From: Henricia sp. BOLD:AAB3569
Lineage: Eukaryota > Echinodermata > Asteroidea > Spinulosida > Echinasteridae
Direction of reading: 5' to 3'
Assembly: GCA_037783545.1 (NCBI GenBank)
Contig: JBBELK010000096.1
Coordinates: 3,100,001-3,164,000 of the forward strand
Length of the DNA: 64,000 nt
In this document: in pieces, positions 12,871 to 23,375 of the stretch
Layout of the letters: the number at the start of each line of letters is the position of its first letter
Numbering within the stretch: the stretch's first letter is position 1
Notes under the pieces: model-generated
Databases searched by the model: none
Seen by the model: the letters and a program-made list of their open reading frames with translations, nothing else
What the model was told of the DNA's origin: nothing
Position numbers and translations under genes: made by a program

Positions 12871-14800
12871 GTCTTCCAGTCTGTGGCGTTCCTGCGGTCA
12901 GCTATAGTCCGTTGCTAATCCGACTGTCAGTCACCCTGCGCTGAAGATTACGGGCGATTGAATTATCGGCTCATCGGACGACGCTGCACAGCAGTACAAT
13001 GAACTTGGTTCGTGATTGAAAATCGTTGCTAGCTGTTGTGCGACTTCTCAGTAGATATTTTGGCGACAAGATCCGACGCCGAATATTTCTGCAGCAGCAG
13101 GTTGCGTTGTCCTGCCGATATCGTACGGAAATTTGCCGGTTTTTTTTGCTATAGGCCTATCATAAATTCTGCCGAACGGCCGTGGACGACCACGCTAACG
13201 ATGTTTGTGGCTTTACGTATTGGCCTACATGTACATGGTATAATGTTGTACACAAAGGCAAACTGATTATTTAATTCAAAACATTTTTGTTTTGTTTTTT
13301 CGTCTGCAGTTGCATGAGGTGGAAACGTCGGGCGTATAACTTCGATCGAACATGAATCGGAAATGTTTTTAAAAATGTTAAAGGCCCTGTAGATGATCTG
13401 TTTTTGAGCGATTCTGCGAATAAAACCATTATAAATCAAAAGAAAGACATCAACAAACTCATCCGAAGAAATTTCAGCTTTGTCAAATGTACCACGTTTA
13501 AAAAAAACATGAAAATCCATATGCATTTTCCTGGTCTTGGCGGGGTGTTTCAAATATCTGTTCTCAGTTGATCAGGTACTATGTGGCTTGCGTCATGCAC
13601 TCTGTGGTGCGTGTGCGCGCGATCCATAAAAATGCATTGCGTTGGAACATGCACACGGAGTACACAGCGCCCATGCATTTTGGACCGCGTAGATGCGAAC
13701 AAAAAATAAGTAAATCGTTTGCAAACGATCTAAATAATTTCATCTTTACGGATTATTTTCTGGTAAAATTATATCATTTTGACCGAAAACCTTTCATTAG
13801 ATAGTTGCTATTAATTCAATCTTTACTTTCAGAACTTTTCCCCTGTAAACTCGTTGATTACTTTTTGGGGTCATTGCAAATGATCCACTGGGCCTTTAAG
13901 TGGTCCGGGGAGGTCGTACATCATTTAAGTGTTCGACGAAGAAACGTTGGCGTATTTAATCATGCCCATGGGTTGTGCAAGCATGAGATAACAATAAACT
14001 ATTTCTGGAATCATTCAGATTCCGTTATGAGTAAACTTACTACTGTATATGTACCACATTTTACCTCCTAGTTCTTCCCACGTACAAACGTGCGCATCGG
14101 CCCGATACGCTGAATAATCCGGCACGACACCCAGGAAAATTTAAAATTCAGCTCCCGATAGGCTACGCGCACAACAAAATATCAAAAATATCACACGTGG
14201 TGCTGCTAAAGAATACACTAAAATTAGCATTCGTAAATTTTCTTTTGTGAAAAAAGAACCACACAGAGAATTCATGAACACAAAAATACTCCGATCATTC
14301 TTCTGATTCGCACGGCCGGCCAAAAACAGCTCGGCCCGGTCCCCGGTGCGGTGCTGGTCCACAGCGCGGCTGCTTCGCTATCGCTGCAGCGCGGCACCGT
14401 GCATGCATGATGGTACTGTAGCTAGCCTTGTATGAGTTGTTTCAATACATTATCTGTGCAACGACACAAAAAGCCTGTGAAGAGCAATAGGCGTGAACAC
14501 GGCAAATCCGAGTGAGCGGCTTGTTAAGAGGCCAACTCGTTGCTGGTCTAGGTCCGGACCCAAAGATTCCCGACTTTAGTGGAGCGGTAACCAGTCTAAC
14601 TCATGCGGATCCCTGCACGTAGATCAGCTGGACTGTCGATCGTAATTTGTGTGATTTATTTCGTGCACCGCAACGACCATGGTTTGCTTGATCGTCATTT
14701 TTATGGAAAATATTGTTAACTCCCATGGATAAAGTGCAAAAATATATCTGAAATGAGATAATTTCGTATAGAATGGTCACTAACTAGGCCTACCGGCAAT
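12871..14800. other. CACTA interior, no gene recognised
   Basis: Mostly AT-rich unique sequence. A 134-codon frame on the minus strand (13149-13553) and shorter + frames have no recognisable domain and look like chance openings. The stretch AAAGGCCCTGTAGATGATCTG near 13380 resembles dispersed repeat or UTR-type sequence and is not convincing as coding DNA. Confidence 0.6.
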
Positions 14801-14807
14801 TCGGGAT

Positions 14808-14940
14808 TCCCTTTGTGGCGGGGGAGACCGTGTACACGGTCTCGGACTCTCAGTGCAGCACATGTACGTGCACACTCAATCCAACGATCGAGCGCCATGC
14901 CGTAATATACGGCACGTGTTTCATCGCACATGCGTACATG
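14808..14940 (+). repeat. Inverted repeat arm, partner at 16110-16190
   Basis: Contains a 20-bp perfect palindrome at 14824-14843 (GAGACCGTGT and its complement), CGGACTCTCAGTGCAG and GCCGTAATATACGGCACGTG. Read as reverse complement, this order matches 16110-16190 (GCGCCGTATATCGGCACTGC, GAGTCCGTGTACACGGAC). The two arms flank about 1.2 kb and may be degenerate ends of a small nested DNA element. Confidence 0.5.
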
Positions 14941-14969
14941 TACCTTATATGGAAGCTTAGGCCTCTTAG

Positions 14970-15018
14970 CTTAGTGCATGGGGAAAGTCCATCAAAATGT
15001 CACATTTTAGCATCAATT
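14970..15018 (+). repeat. Isolated relic of the 186-bp repeat
   Basis: CTTAGTGCATGGGGAAAGTC followed by CATCAAAATGTCACATTTTAGC matches the start of the units in the 16205-18793 array. It is a diverged single copy about 1.2 kb upstream of the array and carries only the first quarter of the unit. Confidence 0.7.
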
Positions 15019-15360
15019 AAACCTGGGCCAGCAACTGTGTCATCGAACCTAACAATGCTACATCATCACTGGATCAAAGACGCCCAGTGACCCGTTCATG
15101 CATGAACACTTAATACCAGGCCATTCACTGAGTCAGTTCCGAGTGGCAATTTTACAACAGAGACTCTTCAAAAGCAGGATGAAAAGAGAAGCTGCAGCCG
15201 AACAAAAGATCATTCATCACTTTGACTGCATCAACCTGGGCCCAGTGGCAATTAGCAAGGACCTTGGCTTCCTGGCTCAGGACCAAGAATAAACTCCCGA
15301 ACTGTTTATTTCACACTCCAGTGAACACTGACTGCATAACATTTCATTGCATCCGATGAA

Positions 15361-15567
15361 CTTATAATAGACTGCCGAAGTGAATACGTCACCTTTTGTT
15401 GGTTGCCTAGGAAATTGGCTCTCAACTAAAAATCACTAAACCGTGTCCCAGTGTTTTTCCAATGGTAGTTTTCCCGACGGCCATGATAGTTTAGAGCCAA
15501 TTGCCATGGCAACGCACGTCACACTTCGGCTATCTATTGTTGCTACGAAAGCTCATGCTACGCCTAC
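15361..15567. mobile_element. Small palindromic MITE-like element
   Basis: Imperfect palindrome. The inner arms AATTGGCTCTCAACTA (15413-15428) and TAGTTTAGAGCCAATT (15487-15502) pair with one mismatch. Further out, GCCGAAGTG (about 15375) pairs with CACTTCGGC (about 15521), and GTTGCC (about 15401) with GGCAAC. A 15-bp direct repeat ATTGCATCYGATGAA flanks the structure (15346-15360 and 15568-15582, one mismatch) and could be a target duplication. No coding capacity. The family is not recognised. Confidence 0.5.
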
Positions 15568-16109
15568 ATTGCATCTGATGAATTGTTGTTGCTCATTCTT
15601 TAGGTAGAAACGTGTCTCAGGCTCGATTGCATAATATTAATATTCAGCAACTCTCACCCGTTTACCAAAATGTAAATGCAAATAAATTCCACATGCATGG
15701 TCACTAAACCAACTAATTATCTGAAACAAAACGCAATTAATGTTGACATATGACAAACAAAATGAAGGTTTTGGACCGAATTCCAGAGGCCTTCCCATGT
15801 CATTAAATATGCAAAGCCAGGTCACACACTGAAATTCTATGCATACAGCGCACGTAAAACTGATGATAGCGGACTGATGATAGCGCATGTGTCTGGTACT
15901 ACGAGTCTCGTACCCCTGGGCCCTGCTGGGGATGCACTCTCTTTTTCTCTCTGCAACCGTAGCAACCTTTTTGACTAAAAAGAGTTCATTTTGTTTGCTA
16001 CATATCTAACATATACTGACAAACATGTCCCTAAACAGAAATGTTGTAAATGTGAGAAAACATTGTGGATTCAATCCCTTCGTCGTGGGAGAGTAGTCCG
16101 AGAACCGCG

Positions 16110-16190
16110 CTTGCAGCTCGGTATGCGCAATGCGGCAACACGCGCCGTATATCGGCACTGCGAGTCCGTGTACACGGACCCCCACCACGT
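16110..16190 (-). repeat. Inverted repeat arm, partner at 14808-14940
   Basis: Holds a 16-bp perfect palindrome at 16164-16179 (GTCCGTGT and its complement) and the word GCGCCGTATATCGGCACTGC. In reverse complement it resembles the arm at 14808-14940 through the same succession of words. It directly precedes the first unit of the 186-bp repeat array. Confidence 0.5.
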
Positions 16191-16204
16191 AAAGTACATG
16201 TACA

Positions 16205-18793
16205 ATGTAAATGCTTAGTGCATTAGAAAAGTCCATCAACTTGTCACATTTTGGCAAAAAATTGGAGAAACTGATGCCAGCATTACAATTCTTGGATACA
16301 TGTTTGAGGTTATCAATGCGACATCATACGTCAAATTTGGGACAATTATGTTGTCGCATCCTCAATTTTGGGCCAAAAACAGCTAATTGGAGATGTACAT
16401 GCATGATAAAAGTCCATCATCATGTTTTATTTTTTTTTTTAAATTTGAAAACTGATTCAAGCTGTACAATTTTTGGATACATGGTTCAGGTTATCAATGC
16501 GACATCATACGTCAAATTTGGGCCAATTCTGTTGTCGCATCCTCAATTTTGGGCCAAAAACAGCTAATTGGAGATGTACACTTTAGTGCATGAGAAAAGT
16601 CCATCATCATGTAACATTTTTTAAAAACAATTTGAAAACTGATTCAAGCTGTAAATTTTTTGGATACATGGTTCAGGTTATCAATGCGACATCATACGTC
16701 AAATTTGGGCCAATTATGTTGTCGCATCCTCAATTTTGGGCCAAAAACAGCTAATTGGAGATTAGTGCATGAGAAAAGTCCATGATCATCATGTAACATT
16801 TTTTTAAAAAAAATTGAAAACTGATTCAAGCTGTACAATTTTTGGATACATGGTTCAGGTTATCAATGCGACATCATACGTCAAATTTGGGCCAATTATG
16901 TTGTCGCATCCTCAATTTTGGGCCAAAAATAGCTAATTGGAGATGTACACTTAATTAGTGCATGAGAAAAGTCCATCATCATGTAACATTTTTTTAAAAA
17001 AATTTAAAAACTGATTCAAGCTGTACAATTTTTGGATACATGGTTCAGGTTATCAATGCGACATCATACGTCAAATTTGGGCCAATTCGGTTGTCGCATC
17101 CTCAATTTTGGGCCAAAAACAGCTAATTGGAGATGTACACTTAGTGCATGACAAAAGTCCATCATCATGTCACATTTATTTTTTTAAATTTGAAAACTGA
17201 TTCAAGCTGTACAATTTTTGGATACATGGTTCAGGTTATCAATGCGACATCATACGTCAAATTTGGGCCAATTATGTTGTCGCATCCTAAATTTTGGGCC
17301 AAAAACAGCTAATTGGAGATGTACACTTAGTGCATGAGAAAAGTCCATCATCATGTAACATTTTTTTAAAAAAATTTAAAAACTGATTCAAGCTTTACAA
17401 TTTTTGGATACATGGTTCAGGTTATCAATGTGACATCATACGTCAAATTTGGGCCAATTCTGTTGTCGCATCCTCAATTTTGGGCCAAAAACAGCTAATT
17501 GGAGATTAGTGCATGAGAAAAGTCCATCATCATGTAACATTTTTTTTTAAAAATTTGAAAACTGATTCAAGCTGTACAATTTTTGGATACATGGTTCAGG
17601 TTATCAATGCGACATCATACGTCAAATTTGGGCCAATTATGTTGTCGCATCCTCAATTTTGGGCCAAAAACAGCTAATTGGAGATGTACACTTAGTGCAT
17701 GAGAAAAGTCCATCATCATGTAACATTTTAAAAAAAAAATTTAAAAACTGATTCAAGCTGTAAATTTTTTGGATACATGGTTCAGGTTATCAATGCGACA
17801 TCATACGTCAAATTTGGGCCAATTCTGTTGTCGCATCCTCAATTTTGGGCCAAAAACAGCTAATTGGAGATGTACACTTAGTGCATGAGAAAAGTCCATC
17901 ATCATGTCACATTTTTTTTTTTTTAATTTGAAAACTGATTCAAGCTGTACAATTTTTGGATACATGGTTCAGGTTATCAATGCGACATCATACGTCAAAT
18001 TTGGGCCAATTATGTTGTCGCATCCTCAATTTTGAGTCAAAAACAGCTAATTGGAGATGTACACTTAGTGCATGAGAAAAGTCCATCATCATATGTCACA
18101 TTTTTAAAAAAAAATTCGAAAACTGATTCAAGCTGTAAAATTTTTGGATACATGGTTCAGGTTATCAATGCGACATCATACGTCAAATTTGGGCCAATTA
18201 TGTTGTCGCATCCTCAATTTTGGGCCAAAAACAGCTAATTGGAGATGTACACTTAGTGCATGAGAAAAGTCCATCATCATGTAACATTTTTTAAAAAAAA
18301 TTTGAAAACTGATTCAAGCTGTACAATTTTTGGATATATGGTTCAGGTTATCAATGCGACATCATACGTCAAATTTGGGCCAATTATGTTGTCGCATCCT
18401 CAATTTTGGGCCAAAAACAGCTAATTGGAGATGTACACTTAATTAGTGCATGAGAAAAGTCCATCATCATGTAACATTTTTAAAAAAAAATTTAAAAACT
18501 GATTCAAGCTGTACAATTTTTGGATACATGGTTCAGGTTATCAATGCGACATCATACGTCAAATTTGGGCCAATTCTGTTGTCGCATCCTCAATTTTGGG
18601 CCAAAAACAGCTAATTGGAGATGTACACTTAATTAGTGCATGAGAAAAGTCCATCATCATGTCACATTTTTTTTTTAAAATTTGAAAACTGATTCAAGCT
18701 GTACAATTTTTGGATACATGGTTCAGGTTATCAATGCGACATCATACGTCAAATTTGGGCCAATTATGTTGTCGCATCCTCAATTTTGGGCCA
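16205..18793 (+). repeat. Tandem array of ~186-bp repeats inside the CACTA element
   Basis: About 14 units of 178-190 bp. Each has CTTAGTGCATGAGAAAAGTC, CATCATCATGTAACATTTTT, a variable A/T tract, ACTGATTCAAGCTGTACAAT, GGTTATCAATGCGACATCAT, TTGTCGCATCCTCAATTTTG and CAGCTAATTGGAGATGTACA. Length variation is mainly in the T/A tract and in an optional TTAATTAG or GATGTACAC segment between units. The first unit is the most diverged, and the last is cut after CAATTTTGGGCCA. Each unit contains a 7-bp inverted pair TGCGACA/TGTCGCA. The few open frames across units are not gene-like. Confidence 0.95.
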
Positions 18794-20363
18794 TGTACTT
18801 TATTTACATAATTGGATATGTTCGACACTCGCGGCCAAGTTACAAATGTCAATGCAAAATCTGCGCACTTACTAAAAAAAATAAAACTAATAATAACCAC
18901 GTGACGGGTAACCTTCCAGGCGGCCCGCTGAAGATAAAACTGAACAAAGCGCTTACGAGCTATACGGAATCTGTTGCACGTATATTGGCTCACAACGCGC
19001 CGCGCTACCTCCATGCTACAACTATGCACACATGCACGTACGTACATGTATCGTTACGGTCCTATAAACCCATCCTGAGATCTCAGGGAATTTCCACTCA
19101 GCAAAGCGACGTGACAATACCCTGAGGAAATACACGCAAATCTGTGGAGCGAGCCGGCTGTTGTCTTGAGCCAACTCACGCCCGAGTCATTTTGATGTAA
19201 TTTAATCAATTCGGTCATGTTATGCCGAAAAGAAACAATTTCTATACTTTCCAGTAATTGTATTGGGTTCCGTTCCTTATGACTGTCCCATTCCTACCAA
19301 ACTTTCAAACGACGAACCTTATTTACTCTGCAGTTTTTCAAATTAATAACAGGGATGCATGCTGACGAATGTAATGGAACGGATTCCCCAGTATGCTTTA
19401 AATAGCAGCCAATCGCCGACGCGGACAACGGCCAGCATTACCGCGTACATGTATCACATGCATGCACGGTGTTTACAATCTGCGCCCGTTACATTTGAAT
19501 GCCTGCAATCATGCACTGCCAAGCGTCCTGATTGGTTCAGCAGAGGCGACAAGATTTCTGTCGCTAGTCCCACCGCGAAATGGGGCCTTTTTCAACAGGG
19601 CCACTGTACGCAGGAGTTAGGGAGTGCGTTAAAGGGGCACTGTTGCAAGAGGATGTATAAACCCAAAGCCTGGATGGTTCTGCATTCAGCCAGCGAAACT
19701 TATTACAGTAATATAGGGAAACTACCCCAGCGTGACCTGAGATTTCATTGGTCGACGCACGCCAGGCTATGTTTGAAAAACGCTATGATCTGCGATCCCC
19801 AGTTTGTTCATCCATGGAGCTATCCGAGGCAGTATTAAGAGCTCCCACAAATCATTCAGGAAAGCTGTCATATTACGACCGTTGTCCCCCAGAAGTGTAA
19901 TCAAATACGTAAACAGACAAGCACAATAAATGCTACGAACCCGAGAATATTTGTTGTTTTCGTCCATCGATCATGCCACGGTTCTCGTAACATGAGGACG
20001 CCATGACATGCATAATGCATGCTTCGCGGCATTACGTGCTACTCATGAAGCTCTTGATTGGCTGAAGACAAATGTTAAATATTCATACCTTGCATATCCA
20101 AAGCCCGCCCATTTTCGGCCAAAACCGGCCGAAAATATAAAGAAACACATTAAACCCGGAAGTGACAGACTCCACAAGGCTGTATATCGAGCTAGACCAG
20201 GCCGTACGCAGCTAGTACGCAGTATGTATTGCCGTACGGGTTTACTACAGAAGTCGTTATCTCAAAGTGGCTCGTTTTGATGCCGTGTGCAGTTTGCATG
20301 CGCTAGACTAAATATTCCCTCGTACAGCAAAAAAACCTGCATACGGCCTTGGACAAGGCTACG

Positions 20364-20387
20364 TGACGGGCAGAATTCTGCCCGTCA
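20364..20387. repeat. Perfect 24-bp palindrome
   Basis: TGACGGGCAGAA followed directly by its reverse complement TTCTGCCCGTCA, with no spacer and no mismatch. No other copy was noticed in the window. Confidence 0.85.
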
Positions 20388-20687
20388 TGGCTGCCCTTTA
20401 CCGATCCCTATATTTTCTCAATAAGCGAACAAATCTAATTGAACAGGTCCTCCAATCCACGCTTGGAAGAATAATTTTGCACCAAACCCTGGATATTGTG
20501 GTGACCAATCGTGAACTCTCATTAATATTCATGCCACTTTTTACTGTTTCGTGTATCAGTTTATGAAAACAAACCAGGAGCTGGTACGTGGTACATTTCC
20601 TGTAGTAATCCACATACACTAGGGCTGCATTACAGCCAATGAACAGTCGTCTGCTGCATGATAGGACCACGTGTTGCGAGCTCCTGC

Positions 20688-20717
20688 TGCATGCATACAT
20701 ATGTGTGTATGCATGCA
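20688..20717. repeat. Inverted repeat, 12-bp arms
   Basis: Arms TGCATGCATACA and TGTATGCATGCA around the 6-base spacer TATGTG. This alternating purine-pyrimidine sequence could extrude or adopt unusual structure. Its function is unknown. Confidence 0.7.
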
Positions 20718-21974
20718 TCACGCACTCCCAACACTGCATGTGCGGGCGGTGAGCCGAATTGAAGACCCTGGATCATGGACAATGATGGCCGATTTAGTTC
20801 ATGGTAGGCCTATATACGGTACATGTTGGCAGAGTTTGAAAGTTGATTGAAAAGACATGTCCCAACGTTGGATATTTGAGATAAAAAGGATGCTCTTAAT
20901 TAAGCTCTAATAATTTAATTATCGTTATTTTCACTGTTATTTTCAATGAATGATGATCAATCTATGTCCCACTGATTGAAATTATCTGACGATCTCCACC
21001 CCATTTATAGACAGTAAATGTTCCCACGGATCAATTTTCCCTTTCCTTGATCTTACAAGTTACAAATGTATACAGAAAACAAAGTATTTTTCTGCCTTTT
21101 AAAAACCTTCAAAACATATTTTCAGGCAGTCATAACCAATGTTACTTGCATACAATAAAAATTGTGGGACTTTATATCTGGCTCGACTCAGTCTGCTGTT
21201 CGCCAGGTCCCGCGTGGTATTGCACAATTTGCCAGCATTGTGACAGCAATAAAGAACTTCTGCCGGAGAGAAAGAGAAGAAAATATCGTTAAAATAAAAT
21301 TATTGGGAGTTGCGTTCTTGTATTTTTTTAAATCAAACAAATAAATCACACCGGGCTTCAGATTGTGTATTTTCATATATTTCGAACGCATGGGTTCATG
21401 CGTGCTGATACATTACAAATAATTGAGCGATCGAGAAAAAAAATGCTGAAACGGAACAGGAAGCTCGCCGCGAAATGCTTGATTGACGTCGGAATCGCGT
21501 CTATCGGCACACGAAACGGAAAGGTACAGACGTGCGCTAAAACAATTCGGGCCGGTCTGACCGTAGGCCTACACCGCACGACGACCAGGGCAAGTCGAAC
21601 TTGTATCCGCATTCGATGGTCCGCGTGTGCCGGTAAATCGCAAAGGTACGCGGCTGGCTTAACTATAGAGTGACGCAATTTTTAAAAATGGCAGAGTATT
21701 AAGAATACATGTCACGTCAATAAAGGCTAAATCAAAAAGAACGGTGAGTAACTGGTGAGTTGGCGTGCTATGCGACAATGCGCAAGCGTAACTCCGAAAA
21801 GGCATGATTGCGAAAGGTTTCAAAATAGAGCTGTTGCCAGCAAAGATTTAATGGCCTTGAACCGATTCCAATGTGTCATTTTAAGAGGTGCTAATTGCAG
21901 TATCCTACGGCAATTACATTGATCCAAAGGATCCTACCGCAGTACCGTTATGTTTGTAGCGTGGTCCAATGATT

Positions 21975-22134
21975 CTCAGCACGGTTAAAATGTGTGCGTT
22001 CTGCCAGCATCGCATTCATGCATAACAATGGAAGGATTAGCGCAACGCTAAGGGTTGAAACACGGTTGAAATGTGGCACTTTCGGTGGCGAAAAAAACAC
22101 CGTTAAAAAAGGTGTTCAAATACTGGTTGATTTT
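21975..22134. repeat. Right subterminal motif cluster
   Basis: Contains CACGGTTAAAATGTG (about 21979), ACACGGTTGAAATGTGGCAC (about 22060) and CACCGTTAAAAAAGGTG (about 22099), relatives of the CTCGGTTAAA motif near the left end. The motif density close to the TIR supports the CACTA assignment. Confidence 0.6.
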
Positions 22135-22181
22135 ATTTTAACCGAGAAACGGTAATTTTAACCGAGTAGATGTTCATAGTG
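22135..22181 (-). repeat. CACTA element right terminal inverted repeat
   Basis: Perfect 47-bp reverse complement of 12669-12715, ending GATGTTCATAGTG and followed by TAA, which equals the TAA before the left TIR. Confidence 0.95.
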
Positions 22182-22184
22182 TAA

Positions 22185-23370
22185 GTGGCAAGTGAATGGA
22201 CTCTTGCTTACTAAATGTATGAAGTGGAGGACGGGCCCCCAAACGCGCAGTTTAAGCGCATCTTTTGTTAGGCAATTTACGAAGCACGGGTTGGGCTTCC
22301 GAGTATCAAGGCCTAGATCGTATTTCTATGGACCAGGACTGGTCCCTGAGTACATGTGGGCTATTTCACAGTGGGTGGTCATTTGAGTAGATTACAGTAT
22401 AACCCATCCTGGATAACTTTATCAGTGCATATACATTTTATAAGTGATTTTATATGACGGGTAATATGAAGGACAAGCTACAAAACTATTTTTACATAAT
22501 TCTACGAGTTATTCGTTTTGAATTTCTCTATTTACATGCACTTTTAACACCATTTTGGAGTCTCATTTCAAGTTTTGCATTAGTTTAAGTGCAATCATTT
22601 GTTGGTGATGCATTATTGTGGTGATAATTTGGTGATCAATCATGGATATATAGTGTTCAACAATATTGTGAAACTTGGGTTGGTGTAATTCGGTCAAAAA
22701 AACAAAAAAACAAAAAAACAAATAATAATAATAATTTTATGAACCTTTCAAAATAAAGTGAATTTCCCGTTAAACAAAATATGGTAATGTCCTCTCCAGG
22801 TCAAGGTATTCCACACAATGGAAGAGTTTGGAGATATGTACTCACAAAGATGTTTGTATCATCACATGACACATTTGATGGAGTAAATATGACAATTTGA
22901 TCGTGGAAGAGATTTGAGTAAATGTTATCAAGATCATATTCAGGGTTGTGGAAAATCCGTTAAACATTTGTCCTCTCCAGGACAGCATTCAATTGTAATA
23001 TAACATGTCAACCATGATTGAAATATTTCGTTGTTATGTTTGTAAAATTAACAGTACCATTCCTTCTAACAGGACAGTGCATGGCATTACCATTTGAACA
23101 TTTAGTCTGGCCATTATATTGTGATATTCTGTGTTTAACAAAATGTCCTCTCCAGACAACCAATTACAAATTATTATTTCAGTGGAAAAAATAAACACGT
23201 TAATCATAATGCCACGCTCTGATATTGTTTGAATTATTAGTATACATCCTGAAGTTTTTAGATCAACAAAGTTTTGTGAGTTGGACAAGTTTGAAATTTT
23301 ACCCCGATTTGCCAGTGAGACTGAAAGTGTACACTTATTGTGAAATAGCCCATGTCTTAATTTCCAGTTC
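22185..23370. other. AT-rich spacer with three GTCCTCTCCAG motifs
   Basis: No gene seen. One hairpin-repeat relative occurs at about 22217 (GGAGGACGGGCCCCC). The phrase GTTAAACA...TGTCCTCTCCAG recurs three times (about 22789, 22971 and 23142), spaced roughly 175-180 bp, suggesting a very degenerate tandem repeat. A short (AAAAAAAC)n and AAT-rich simple repeat lies at 22696-22738. Confidence 0.6.
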
Positions 23371-23375
23371 CTTCG

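Larger units (their letters stand above)
18794..21970. other. CACTA interior right part, no gene recognised
   Basis: Unique sequence with scattered short frames; the longest on the + strand (19359-19838, 159 codons) shows no family resemblance. Several ATTGGCT/CCAAT-type words and ATTAATATTCATG occur near 20050 and 20520 but are not arranged as a clear promoter. Two strong palindromes are listed separately. No RNA gene was recognised. Confidence 0.6.
12669..22181. mobile_element. Non-autonomous CACTA/EnSpm-like DNA transposon, 9.5 kb
   Basis: Begins CACTATGAACATCTACTCGG and ends with its reverse complement. The terminal inverted repeats match at all 47 positions by eye. The flanking trinucleotide TAA is present on both sides (12666-12668 and 22182-22184), a 3-bp target duplication as expected for CACTA/EnSpm transposons. 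Several CTCGGTTAAA-like motifs lie just inside both ends, a subterminal-repeat arrangement also typical of that superfamily. No transposase could be recognised: open frames are short (the longest in either strand are 134-159 codons) and lack motifs I know. The interior holds an array of about 186-bp repeats and smaller palindromic elements. The perfect ends suggest recent, trans-mobilised insertion. PIF/Harbinger is a less likely alternative because of the CACTA ends. Confidence 0.85.

Noticed and set aside
13149..13553. 134-codon minus-strand frame in the CACTA element
   Set aside because: No recognisable domain, no related neighbour, and composition like the surrounding noncoding DNA.
18682..19125. 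147-codon + frame
   Set aside because: Its first third is the last unit of the 186-bp repeat, and the rest has no recognisable motif.
19359..19838. 159-codon + frame as a possible transposase
   Set aside because: No catalytic motif or family resemblance; it is most likely a chance opening.
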